Assembly: GCF_004123835.1 (NCBI RefSeq)
Contig: NZ_MZMU01000012.1
Location: 248,001-312,000 of the forward strand
Origin: Rhizobium leguminosarum
Lineage (GTDB): Bacteria > Pseudomonadota > Alphaproteobacteria > Rhizobiales > Rhizobiaceae
Direction: 5' to 3'
DNA length: 64,000 bases
Below are positions 16,146 to 24,301 of the stretch, in pieces. The notes beneath the pieces are model-generated. The model was given only the letters and a program-made list of their open reading frames with translations. It had not been told where the DNA came from and searched no databases. How positions within the stretch are numbered: the first letter of the stretch is position 1; each line of letters starts with the position of its first letter. Position numbers and translations under genes: made by a program.

Positions 16146-17795
16146 ATGGCACGTCAGTTCATCTATCATATGTCCGGCCTCAACAAGGCCTATGGCAACA
16201 AGAAGATCCTGGAGAATATTCACCTTTCGTTCTACCCGGATGCCAAGATCGGTATCCTTGGTCCGAACGGCGCGGGTAAATCCACCGTGCTGCGCATCAT
16301 CGCAGGTCAGGACAAGGAGTATACCGGCGAAGCCTGGCTTGCCGAAGGTGCGACGGTCGGCTACCTCGAGCAGGAGCCGCATCTCGATCCCAACAAGACG
16401 GTGTTCGAGAATGTCATGGAAGGTGTTGCCTCGAAGACGGCCGTCCTCGATCGCTACAACGAATTGATGATGAACTATTCCGACGAGACGGCGGAAGAGG
16501 GGGCCAAGCTTCAGGACGTCATCGACAGCCAGAACCTCTGGGATCTGGAAAGCCAGGTCGAGATGGCGATGGAAGCCCTGCGCTGCCCGCCGCGCGACGC
16601 CGAAGTCACCAGCCTTTCCGGTGGTGAGCGCCGCCGTGTCGCGCTCTGCCGCCTGCTGCTTTCGCAGCCGGATCTGCTGCTGCTCGACGAACCAACCAAC
16701 CACCTGGACGCCGAAACCATCGCCTGGCTCGAAAAACATCTGCGCGACTATCCGGGCGCCGTGATGATGATTACCCACGATCGCTACTTCCTGGACAACG
16801 TCACCGGATGGATCCTCGAACTCGACCGCGGCCGTGGCATCCCCTACGAAGGCAACTACTCGGCCTACCTGCAGGCGAAAGCCAAGCGCATGCTGCAGGA
16901 AAGCCGCGAAGACGCATCGCGCCAGAAGGCGATCAGCCGCGAACAGGAATGGATCGCTTCCAGCCCGAAGGCTCGTCAGGCCAAGTCCAAGGCGCGTATC
17001 AAGTCCTATGAGCAGTTGGTGGATGCCGCCGAGAAGCAGCGTCCCGGCGACGCGCAGATCATCATCCCGGTCAGCGAGCGCCTTGGCCAGGTGGTCATCG
17101 AGATGGACGGCATCACCAAGGGCTTCGAGGGCCGCACGCTGATCAACGACCTGTCGATCAAGCTGCCGCCAGGCGGCATCGTCGGCATCATCGGCCCGAA
17201 CGGCGCCGGTAAGACGACGCTATTCAGGATGATCACCGGCCAGGAAACGCCGGATGGCGGTTCGATCCGCATCGGCGAGACCGTGCATCTCGGTTATGTC
17301 GACCAGAGCCGTGACACCCTTGTGGCTGACAAGACGGTCTGGGAGGAAATCTCCGGCGGCGCCGAAATCATCAAGCTCGGCAAGTTCGACATGAACTCCC
17401 GTGCCTATTGCGGCGCCTTCAACTTCAAGGGTGGCGATCAGCAGCAGAAGGTCGGCAATCTCTCTGGTGGTCAGCGCAACCGTGTTCACCTTGCCAAGAT
17501 GCTGAAGGCCGGCGGCAACGTTCTGCTGCTCGACGAACCGACCAACGACCTCGATACGGAAACTCTGGGTGCCTTGGAAAACGCGCTGGAGAACTTCGCC
17601 GGCTGCGCCATCATCATCAGCCACGATCGCATGTTCCTCGACCGACTGGCGACGCATATCCTCGCTTTCGAAGGCGACGGCCATGTTGAATGGTTCGAAG
17701 GCAACTTCGAGGATTATGAACAGGACAAGGTGCGCCGTCTCGGCCCCGACGCGCTCAACCCGGGCAGCCAGGCTCATAAGCGCCTGACACGCTGA
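16146..17795 (+). CDS. ettA: Energy-dependent translational throttle protein EttA (ABC-F)
   Basis: A 549-residue soluble ABC-F ATPase that binds the ribosomal E site and gates the first elongation steps according to ATP/ADP. Two ABC domains are complete: GPNGAGKST and LSGGERRR in the first, GPNGAGKTT and LSGGQRNR in the second, each followed by LLLDEPTN. The linker with YLQAKAKRMLQ and the arginine/lysine-rich region (about 245-290) is as in EttA. GGAG precedes the ATG. It has its own terminator and no operon partner. Confidence 0.95.
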   Translation: MARQFIYHMSGLNKAYGNKKILENIHLSFYPDAKIGILGPNGAGKSTVLRIIAGQDKEYTGEAWLAEGATVGYLEQEPHLDPNKTVFENVMEGVASKTAVLDRYNELMMNYSDETAEEGAKLQDVIDSQNLWDLESQVEMAMEALRCPPRDAEVTSLSGGERRRVALCRLLLSQPDLLLLDEPTNHLDAETIAWLEKHLRDYPGAVMMITHDRYFLDNVTGWILELDRGRGIPYEGNYSAYLQAKAKRMLQESREDASRQKAISREQEWIASSPKARQAKSKARIKSYEQLVDAAEKQRPGDAQIIIPVSERLGQVVIEMDGITKGFEGRTLINDLSIKLPPGGIVGIIGPNGAGKTTLFRMITGQETPDGGSIRIGETVHLGYVDQSRDTLVADKTVWEEISGGAEIIKLGKFDMNSRAYCGAFNFKGGDQQQKVGNLSGGQRNRVHLAKMLKAGGNVLLLDEPTNDLDTETLGALENALENFAGCAIIISHDRMFLDRLATHILAFEGDGHVEWFEGNFEDYEQDKVRRLGPDALNPGSQAHKRLTR

Positions 17796-17818
17796 TTTCA
17801 CTCATTTTTCGTTTGCGA

Positions 17819-17846
17819 AAGCCCCGGTTCGGCCGGGGCTTTTTCA
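17819..17846 (+). terminator. Rho-independent terminator of ettA
   Basis: AAGCCCCGG pairs with CCGGGGCTT around TTCGG and is followed by a T-run (17840-17845). Confidence 0.9.
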
Positions 17847-17924
17847 TATCAGGCCTTGTCGCAATCTGAGCAGCCAATTTCGCGGAGAGTGCAAATTGTC
17901 GCTTGCCACCGCTTTTCAAATCAC

Positions 17925-17940
17925 ATAAAGATATCTTTAT
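17925..17940. promoter_or_regulatory. Perfect 16-bp palindrome, likely ArsR-family operator
   Basis: ATAAAGATATCTTTAT is a perfect inverted repeat 19 bases before the ArsR-methyltransferase start, followed by another half-like ATATCTT. The size, AT-content and position match ArsR/SmtB-type operators, and it resembles the motif I recall for the S-adenosylhomocysteine-responsive regulator SahR. It probably mediates autoregulation of this gene and metF. Confidence 0.7.
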
Positions 17941-17958
17941 ATCTTGATTGGATCGAAG

Positions 17959-18984
17959 ATGAGCGAACCCTTGAAGCTTGGACTGGATGCGCTGGTGGAC
18001 GTCTTGAAGGCGGCCGGCGAGCCCACGCGCCTGCGTCTTCTGGCGCTTCTTGACGGCGGCGATCTCACGGTGACCGATCTTACCGAAATTCTCGGCCAAT
18101 CCCAGCCCCGCATCTCCCGCCACCTGAAGCTGCTCGGCGAGGCCGAACTGATCGAACGCTACCAGGAAGGTGCCTGGGCCTATTTCCGCCTCAAGCAGGA
18201 CGGTAAGGCAGCCATGCTGGTGCGGGCGTTGCTGAAGCATGTTTCGGAGAACGATCCGACCATCCTTCGTGACGGCGAGCGGCTTTCGCAGGTCAAGCGC
18301 CAGCGCGCCGAGCGGGCACAGGCCTATTTCAGCCGCAACGCGGCCGAATGGGACGAGCTTCGCCGCCTGCATGCGGCCGATGAGGAGGTCGACGCTGCCG
18401 TCATCCGGCTGCTCGGCAGCCAGCCGATCGACTCGCTGCTCGATCTCGGTACCGGCACCGGCCGCATCCTCGAACTCCTGTCCGGGCTCTACCGCCGGGC
18501 GACCGGCGTTGATGCCAGCCGCGACATGCTGAGCGTGGCACGCGCCAATCTCGACAAGTCCCGCATCACCAAGGCCACCGTGCGCCACGCCGATATCCTG
18601 AACCTGCCGTTCGAGGGACAGGATTTCGATCTGGTGACGATCCATCAGGTGCTGCATTTCTTCGATCAGCCAGAGATTGCGATCGCGGAAGCGGCGCGCA
18701 TGCTCCGGCCGGGCGGCCGGCTCGTGGTCATCGACCTTGCGCCGCACACGCTCGAATATCTCCGCGACGAGCATGCGCATGTCCGTCTCGGTTTTTCGCA
18801 CCAGGCGATGTCCGACTGGTTGCGCAAAGCCGGGCTCGACGTCGAGCAGGTCGTCGATCTTCATCCGGGTCAGCAAAGCGGGCAGGGGTTGACGGTCACC
18901 GTCTGGCTCGCGCGCGATCCGAGGCGCCTCATGGCTTCGCAGACGAGCGAAGGCGCCGAACCTACATTTGCCGGGAGGGTATGA
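17959..18984 (+). CDS. ArsR-family regulator fused to a SAM-dependent methyltransferase
   Basis: A 341-residue two-domain protein. Residues 10-95 form a winged helix with SQPRISRHLKLL as recognition helix; residues about 140-310 form a class I methyltransferase with LLDLGTGTGRI as the SAM-binding loop. The ArsR-type metal-binding ELCVC motif is absent, so metal sensing is unlikely. Because metF follows one base later, the natural ligand may be SAM or S-adenosylhomocysteine. A TTG at 17944 in frame is an alternative start. Whether the methyltransferase domain is catalytic or only a sensor is open. Confidence 0.88.
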   Translation: MSEPLKLGLDALVDVLKAAGEPTRLRLLALLDGGDLTVTDLTEILGQSQPRISRHLKLLGEAELIERYQEGAWAYFRLKQDGKAAMLVRALLKHVSENDPTILRDGERLSQVKRQRAERAQAYFSRNAAEWDELRRLHAADEEVDAAVIRLLGSQPIDSLLDLGTGTGRILELLSGLYRRATGVDASRDMLSVARANLDKSRITKATVRHADILNLPFEGQDFDLVTIHQVLHFFDQPEIAIAEAARMLRPGGRLVVIDLAPHTLEYLRDEHAHVRLGFSHQAMSDWLRKAGLDVEQVVDLHPGQQSGQGLTVTVWLARDPRRLMASQTSEGAEPTFAGRV

Positions 18985-18985
18985 C

Positions 18986-19888
18986 ATGGCTTTGAAAAAC
19001 GATGCGCGCGGCCGCAACATCGGGGTCTCTTTCGAATTTTTCCCGCCGAAATCGGAGGAGATGGAAGGGCAGCTCTGGCATACCGTCAGCGAACTGCAGG
19101 ACTGGGACCCGGATTTCGTGTCGGTAACCTATGGCGCCGGCGGCACCACCAGAGCGCCGACGCTGACCGCGGTCACGCGGTTCCTGTCGCAGACTCCGCT
19201 TGCCACCGCCTCGCATCTCACCTGCGTCGGCGCGACGAAGGAAGAGACGCATCAGGTGGTCGACACGTTCCGCAAAGCCGGCGTGACGCATTTCGTGGCG
19301 CTGCGTGGCGATGCGCCCGGTGGTGCCGGCGCGCCCTACCAGCCGCATCCCGGCGGATATGCCAATGCGGCGGAGCTGGTGGCCGGCCTGAAGGAAATCG
19401 ACGATTTCGAGATTTCGGTTTCCGCCTATCCGGAAAAACACCCGGAAAGCCGCGATACGGCGGCCGATATCGACATGCTGAAGCGCAAGGCCGACAATGG
19501 CGCCGACCGGGCACTGACGCAGTTCTTCTTCGACAACGACAATTTCGAGCGCTACCTGGAACGGGTGCGCGGCGCCGGCATCTCGATCCCTGTTGTGCCC
19601 GGCATCATGCCGATTCAGAACCTGACGCAGCTGAAGCGCTTCGCCGGGGCCTGCGGCACTGTTATCCCCGCCTTTCTCGACGAGCGCTTCGCAGGCTTCG
19701 ATGACAAGCCCGAGGAGAGGGCGAAAGTCGCCGCCGAAGTCGCTGCCGAACAGATCGAAGATCTCGTCCGGCGCGGCATCCACGACTTCCATCTCTATAC
19801 GATGAACCGCGCGCCGCTGGTTTCCGCCGTGCTCGACAATCTCGGCCTCTCCCGCCGGCAAACAAAAAGTGCTGGCGCAGCCGCCTGA
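18986..19888 (+). CDS. metF: 5,10-methylenetetrahydrofolate reductase
   Basis: A 300-residue flavoprotein that reduces 5,10-methylene-THF to 5-methyl-THF for methionine synthesis. The start FEFFPPKSEEME (about residues 15-25) carries the family's catalytic-glutamate region; SVTYGAGG, THFVALRGD and QFFFDNDNFERY follow. The ATG lies one base past the regulator's stop and is preceded by GGGAGGG, so the two genes are clearly co-transcribed. A terminator hairpin follows within 75 bases. Confidence 0.95.
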   Translation: MALKNDARGRNIGVSFEFFPPKSEEMEGQLWHTVSELQDWDPDFVSVTYGAGGTTRAPTLTAVTRFLSQTPLATASHLTCVGATKEETHQVVDTFRKAGVTHFVALRGDAPGGAGAPYQPHPGGYANAAELVAGLKEIDDFEISVSAYPEKHPESRDTAADIDMLKRKADNGADRALTQFFFDNDNFERYLERVRGAGISIPVVPGIMPIQNLTQLKRFAGACGTVIPAFLDERFAGFDDKPEERAKVAAEVAAEQIEDLVRRGIHDFHLYTMNRAPLVSAVLDNLGLSRRQTKSAGAAA

Positions 19889-19923
19889 TCTTTGCGCGTC
19901 TGAAAGACGCGCGGCGCTGTAAA
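19889..19923. repeat. Dispersed intergenic repeat, partial copy
   Basis: GCGCGTCTGAAAGACGCGCGGCGCTGT closely matches the right half of the repeat at 34293-34347 and, less closely, 8521-8564. The left ATTCAAAGTGTTA part is missing here. The sequence forms the hairpin GCGTC-TGAAA-GACGC immediately after metF. Confidence 0.7.
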
Positions 19924-19927
19924 AGTG

Positions 19928-19961
19928 AAAAGCGCATGTCGGGCGGGACATGCGCTTTTTC
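19928..19961 (+). terminator. Rho-independent terminator of the metF operon
   Basis: AAAAGCGCATGTC pairs with GACATGCGCTTTT around a GC-rich loop and is followed by TTTTTC. Confidence 0.85.
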
Positions 19962-20027
19962 GTTGGCGGATTGATCAGCTATTCAGGAGTTTAGGCACTA
20001 TCAGTCATTACACTTTCGTCGGCCAGC

Positions 20028-20105
20028 TCAGATGAAGAGCATGGACAAGACGAAAGCAAACGCTGCACTGACCAACAGAACATTCAAGGATTGCGTGAGT
20101 CCCAT
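20028..20105 (-). CDS. 25-residue single-span membrane peptide
   Basis: A short frame encoding MGLTQSLNVLLVSAAFAFVL followed by SMLFI. It is almost entirely one hydrophobic helix (residues 6-25) with a polar N-terminus. GAGGAGA lies seven bases before the ATG, a strong ribosome site. It stands alone between the metF terminator and the second EamA exporter. I recognise no function; single-helix peptides of this type often bind membrane enzymes or transporters. The ribosome site and hydrophobic pattern support it, but the length limits certainty. Confidence 0.6.
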   Translation of the reverse strand: MGLTQSLNVLLVSAAFAFVLSMLFI

Positions 20106-20368
20106 GTCTGTCTCCTCGCGTTAACCGGCCAATAATATGTCTGAAATATGTCGGTTGGGAAGCAGATCTTATGCTGCGCTGCAGAACGGTTCAGTGGATA
20201 AGTCGAATTGTGTTTCGGTAAGTGTTTGAAATTATTTGTTAATTTGCAACAAATTTTTGTTCACAGATTTTAACATGCCGTTAAATCGGGCGATTGCGCA
20301 TTTACCTATGCGCCCAAAACATGGCGGGATCGCAACCGGTTGAAAACATGTGGAATTCGCAACCGGTT

Positions 20369-21274
20369 TCAGGCGGCCTTGGCCAGCAGGCGATAGGCGC
20401 GGCCGTCGAGAATGACGAGGCCGAAACCGATCAGCGCCATGCCGGCGAATTCACCCAATGCGAGCCTTTCGCCGAGGAAGAGCACGCCGAGAAGGATGGC
20501 GCTCGGCGGCACCAGCAGAGTGACGAGCGAGGCGTTGGTGGCGCCGGCCGCCGCCATGATCCGGAAATAGAGGATGTAGCCGAAGGCCGTCGACAGCAGC
20601 GCCAGTGCCAGGATGGCGAGGAGGGCATCGAGCGGCGGTGCGGCAAGCGCCCAGGGACGATCGGCCAGCAGCGACAGCGGCAGCGCAATCAGCGAAGAGG
20701 CGGTCAACTGTCCGGCTGCGGTGACAGGGGCGGGAACATTCTTGAACCGTTTTCCGTAAGTGGCGGCGAAACCATAGGAGATCGCGGCAAGGACGGGAAG
20801 AAGCAGCGCCCAGAGCGGCGCTTCGCCACCGGCCGACATGCCGGGGCCGATCAGCACCATGGTTCCGGCGAGGCCAACGAGGCAGCCGGCGATCTTAGCC
20901 GGCGACAGCTTCTCGTCTGAGGTGAAATAGTTGGCGATCAGTACGGTCCAGATCGGTGTCGTCGCATTCAGGATCGCCGCAAGACCGGCCCCGATCCGGG
21001 TCTGGCCGAAAAAGATCAAGGCATGGGGCAGGGCATTGTTGATGAGCCCGAGGATCAGGAATTCGCGCCAGCGCGCCTTAAGGATCGCATAAAAGTCGAA
21101 ACGGCCGGCGATATAGATATGCAGCGCCAGCGCTGCGAGCAGCAGTCTGAGGAAGACGAGGGTCAGCGGCGGCACGTGCTGGACGGCGATGCGGGCAAAG
21201 AAGAAGGAGCCGCCCCAGATCAGGCCGAGCAGGACCAGCAGACCCCAGGTCCAGGCATTCATTCTGTTGTCCAT
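20369..21274 (-). CDS. EamA-type exporter (DMT superfamily), second copy
   Basis: A 301-residue ten-helix inner-membrane protein with two EamA repeats (about 10-140 and 150-290); landmarks are LIWGGSFFFAR near the N-terminus and GAALNATTPIW-like sequence (AAILNATTPIWTVL) in the first repeat. GGGAGG precedes the ATG. It belongs to the RhaT/YdcZ-like exporters whose substrates are usually amino acids or other small metabolites. It is not a recent duplicate of the exporter at 13.2 kb, as the sequences are clearly divergent. Confidence 0.88.
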   Translation of the reverse strand: MDNRMNAWTWGLLVLLGLIWGGSFFFARIAVQHVPPLTLVFLRLLLAALALHIYIAGRFDFYAILKARWREFLILGLINNALPHALIFFGQTRIGAGLAAILNATTPIWTVLIANYFTSDEKLSPAKIAGCLVGLAGTMVLIGPGMSAGGEAPLWALLLPVLAAISYGFAATYGKRFKNVPAPVTAAGQLTASSLIALPLSLLADRPWALAAPPLDALLAILALALLSTAFGYILYFRIMAAAGATNASLVTLLVPPSAILLGVLFLGERLALGEFAGMALIGFGLVILDGRAYRLLAKAA

Positions 21275-21404
21275 GCCGATGCCTCCCTCGCAAGCCGTGT
21301 TTGCCGAAAGCCGTCCCCGGTTTTCGGCCTGATGCTTTAGCGCAGGCGGCGAACGGCGCCACCCGTTTCTTGCGAAGCGGGCGGCGGTAAGGCTCTAGCG
21401 GGGA

Positions 21405-22622
21405 TCAGAGGGCGTTGAGAAGGGCAGGCGTCGCCCATCCGTCGGCCGGCATGCCGAGGCGCTGCTGTTCCTTCTGGATCGCGACACGCGTGCCGGAGCC
21501 GAGGATGCCATCGATCTCGCCGACATCATGGCCGAGCGACTGCAGCTTGGTCTGCAGCGCCTTCATCTGGTCGCTGGCAAGCCCCTGTTCCGGCACGCCC
21601 TTGAGATAGGGTTCGGCGCCCGAAAGGCGTGTCCCGAAATAGGCGGCCGAGGTCGTGTAGATGAACGACTTGTTCCATTCGAGATAGATCTTGAAATTGG
21701 GATAGGCGATGAAGGCCGGTCCCATGCGGCCCTGCGGCAGCACGAGGTCGCCTTCGAGGTTACCGAAGGCGGTGTTGCCGTCGCGCGGCTTGACGCCGAG
21801 CGCGAACCATTCGGCGGCCTTCATCGTGCCGCCAAGACCGGATTTCTCGAAGGGCAGGTTATCGGGCACGGTCACTTCCTGCAGCCAGGGCTGGCCGCGC
21901 TCGAAGCCGAGGTGCTGGATGAATTTCGCCGCCGTCAGGATGGCGTCCGGGCTGCTCTGTTTCAGGCGGACATGGCCGTCACCGTCGCCGTCCATGCCAT
22001 AGGCGATGATGTCACGCGGCAGCATCTGCACCTGGCCGATCTCGCCAGCCCAGGCGCCGGTATTGGTGGCGGGGTCGAGGTCGCCGTGCTGGACCATCTC
22101 GATAAGGGCGATCAGCTGCGGACGGAAGAGTTCCGGGCGGCGGCAATCATGCGACAGCGTCACAAGAGCGTTGCGGGTGTTGAAATCGCCCTGGACGGCG
22201 CCGAAATCGGTTTCCATCGCCCAGAAGGCGGTGATGACGCCCGGGGGCACGCCGAATTCCTGCTCGGCGCGGGCAAAGACGTCGGCATATTGCTTCATCT
22301 TCTGGCGGCCGATGTCGAGGCGGGCCTGGCTGACGGTGCGCTGGGAGAATTCGAGGAAAGTCTGCTTGAAGACGCCTTGGGCGCGATCCCGGCTCAGGAC
22401 TTTGGGGTCGATATCGGCGCCGGCGAAGGCCTCGTCGGCGGCTGCCGCACTGGCGCCGGCTGCGACTGCATCTTTCTTCACGCCTTCGAGGAAAGCGGAC
22501 AGATCGCCGCCGCAGGGCGCTGCCGGGGCTGCGCCCGGCGCCTGCTGGGCGGCCGCGCCGCCTGCGAGGGCGAGGGCAAACAGAAGGGCGAGTGCAGAGC
22601 GGCTTGCGAGCGAGCGGTGCAT
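21405..22622 (-). CDS. Lytic murein transglycosylase, MltB family
   Basis: A 405-residue periplasmic enzyme that cleaves the MurNAc-GlcNAc bond to form 1,6-anhydro-MurNAc. A signal peptide (residues 1-26, ending AAAQQ) is followed by the SLT_2 domain with catalytic glutamate in WAMETDFG, and a C-terminal PG_binding_1 domain (LQSLGHDVGEIDGILGSGTR). ATG 22622 is preceded by AAGGA; the frame extends further upstream without a plausible start. Not a lipoprotein, so probably soluble in the periplasm. Confidence 0.92.
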   Translation of the reverse strand: MHRSLASRSALALLFALALAGGAAAQQAPGAAPAAPCGGDLSAFLEGVKKDAVAAGASAAAADEAFAGADIDPKVLSRDRAQGVFKQTFLEFSQRTVSQARLDIGRQKMKQYADVFARAEQEFGVPPGVITAFWAMETDFGAVQGDFNTRNALVTLSHDCRRPELFRPQLIALIEMVQHGDLDPATNTGAWAGEIGQVQMLPRDIIAYGMDGDGDGHVRLKQSSPDAILTAAKFIQHLGFERGQPWLQEVTVPDNLPFEKSGLGGTMKAAEWFALGVKPRDGNTAFGNLEGDLVLPQGRMGPAFIAYPNFKIYLEWNKSFIYTTSAAYFGTRLSGAEPYLKGVPEQGLASDQMKALQTKLQSLGHDVGEIDGILGSGTRVAIQKEQQRLGMPADGWATPALLNAL

Positions 22623-22703
22623 GGATGTGGTCCTTATATCAAAAAGATTGCCGTCGCTTTCACAGACGAATGTGACGGAAGCAAGAAACATCGCAAGACG
22701 TTA

Positions 22704-23501
22704 CTAAGAATTTCTATCCTTGGAAACGGCCGCGACCCAATTGTTCCAGTTCTTTGCGCTGCCGGCAAAGACATTGATATCGGTCGGCCCACTGATGCCG
22801 GGAATAACCCCGGTCGAGGTATATTGCCAGAAGGCCCAGCGGCGGTCGGAATAGGTCACCTCGGGGTGTTTTGCCACCGACCGGACCCAGAAATGATAAT
22901 CCTGGAAGTAGCCGGCGAGATTTTCGCGGTGGAAATCGACCGAGGTATAGATGATCGGGCGCTTGCCGTAATAGGCCTCCAGCCGGTCCATGAAACGCTG
23001 CATTTCGGCGCGCACCGTTTCAGCGTCGGGTCGGTAGCGGCAGGTCTTCGATTCGGCGTTCCATTCGACGTCGAGCACCGGCGGCAGGCGCATCGCCTCC
23101 TTCGGCACGTTGCGGATGAACCAGTCGGCCTGCTGATCGGCGGAGGAGCAGAAATAGTAGAAATGATAGGGAGCGTGCGGGATGCCGGCGGCGCGGGCCT
23201 CTCGCCAGTATTCGTCGAAGCGCGGATCGACCCTGTCCTTGCCTTCGGTGGCCTTGATGAAGGCGAATGCGACGCCGGAATTCTTCACCGTGCCCCAGTC
23301 GATATCGCCCTGCCATTTGGAAATGTCGATGCCGTGCACCTGGTTGAGCTGCGGATGCTTGGCTCCGAAATCCTGGGGATCGGTATCCTTGAAGCGCGTC
23401 TTCGGCTTGATCGACGCCGTTTCGAGGTAGTCATAACCGGAGGAACTGCAGCCGGCCAAAAGGACGGCCAAGGGCAAAACGCAAAACAAAAGCCGGCGCA
23501 T
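22704..23501 (-). CDS. GH25 lysozyme-like lipoprotein
   Basis: A 265-residue predicted lipoprotein with a short signal and lipobox LAGC (C18), followed by a GH25 muramidase domain: GIDISKWQGDIDW (strand carrying the catalytic Asp), FIKATEG, YHFYYFC, LDVEWN (catalytic acid/base pair) and WQYTSTG. It should cut the MurNAc-beta-1,4-GlcNAc bond at the inner face of the outer membrane or the periplasmic face of the inner membrane. It precedes mltB on the same strand, 81 bases away, so two glycan-strand cutters are adjacent. Confidence 0.9.
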   Translation of the reverse strand: MRRLLFCVLPLAVLLAGCSSSGYDYLETASIKPKTRFKDTDPQDFGAKHPQLNQVHGIDISKWQGDIDWGTVKNSGVAFAFIKATEGKDRVDPRFDEYWREARAAGIPHAPYHFYYFCSSADQQADWFIRNVPKEAMRLPPVLDVEWNAESKTCRYRPDAETVRAEMQRFMDRLEAYYGKRPIIYTSVDFHRENLAGYFQDYHFWVRSVAKHPEVTYSDRRWAFWQYTSTGVIPGISGPTDINVFAGSAKNWNNWVAAVSKDRNS

Positions 23502-23626
23502 GGGCGTCCCGTCGTAGCTCGAATGATCTCTTTGCCCCACAACCTGACCTTCGAAAAAGACGAGTCAGCAGAGGATAACCCTCTTTTCACCATATCAACG
23601 TAAAAAATCGGTTAGTTTCAAGCGAA

Positions 23627-24301
23627 TTATGAGCGCTTGCTGATAATAGCTGCCCGCCAGGCATAACCGCCGCCGACGGTATCGAACAACAATGTCGCGT
23701 TGTTTTCATGGGCTTGCGCTTCCAGGACCTGGCGCAGATCGGGGCGCGGGGTGACGTGGAATTTCGCAAGCCAGGACTGCAGCATGCGCCGGAACCAGCC
23801 CGGTAAGCCTTCCTGCTGGCCGAAATCGACGATGTGCAGCTGGCCGCCGGGATTGAGGGCGGCGATCGATGCATCAACGGCGCGCTCCCAGTCCGGGATC
23901 ATCGACAGGGCGTAGGAAATCAGGATGCGGTCGAAACCGCTGACGCCGAATTCGCGCGGTGTGAAGGCCGTGGCGTCGGCGACGCGAAATTCCGGGATCG
24001 TCGCCTTGGTGGCGAAGGTCTTGCGCGCCGAAATCAGCATTTCCTGGGAAATGTCGAGGCCGAACAGCTTGGCGGTCGGGAAATGCCTGTGGGCGAAAGC
24101 CATGTTGCGCCCGGTGCCGCAGCCGACTTCAAGCAGCGTGCCGCCTTCGGGCACGTCGAGGTTGCGGATCGTGCTGTCGCGGCCGAGAAGATAATATTTG
24201 CGGGTCAGGTCGTAGATATGGCGCTGGTAGCGGTACATGCCATCCATGAGGCTGGCATGTTCATCGCTCTGTCCTGCCGTCTCAGTGCCGACCTTGCTCA
24301 C
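23627..24301 (-). CDS. btaB: Diacylglyceryl-homoserine N-methyltransferase BtaB
   Basis: A 224-residue class I SAM-dependent methyltransferase with LLEVGCGTGRN (motif I, about residue 56) and GLDIS (motif II). It overlaps the btaA stop by four bases, which is what identifies it: BtaB adds three methyl groups to diacylglyceryl-homoserine to form the betaine lipid DGTS. DGTS replaces phospholipids in the membrane when phosphate is scarce. On its own the sequence would read only as a generic methyltransferase. Confidence 0.88.
   Translation of the reverse strand: MSKVGTETAGQSDEHASLMDGMYRYQRHIYDLTRKYYLLGRDSTIRNLDVPEGGTLLEVGCGTGRNMAFAHRHFPTAKLFGLDISQEMLISARKTFATKATIPEFRVADATAFTPREFGVSGFDRILISYALSMIPDWERAVDASIAALNPGGQLHIVDFGQQEGLPGWFRRMLQSWLAKFHVTPRPDLRQVLEAQAHENNATLLFDTVGGGYAWRAAIISKRS

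Noticed and set aside
21528..23603. 691-codon plus-strand frame
   Set aside because: It lies antisense to the MltB and GH25 genes, which have recognisable motifs and ribosome sites. Its composition is what a GC-rich antisense frame gives, and it has no recognisable domain.
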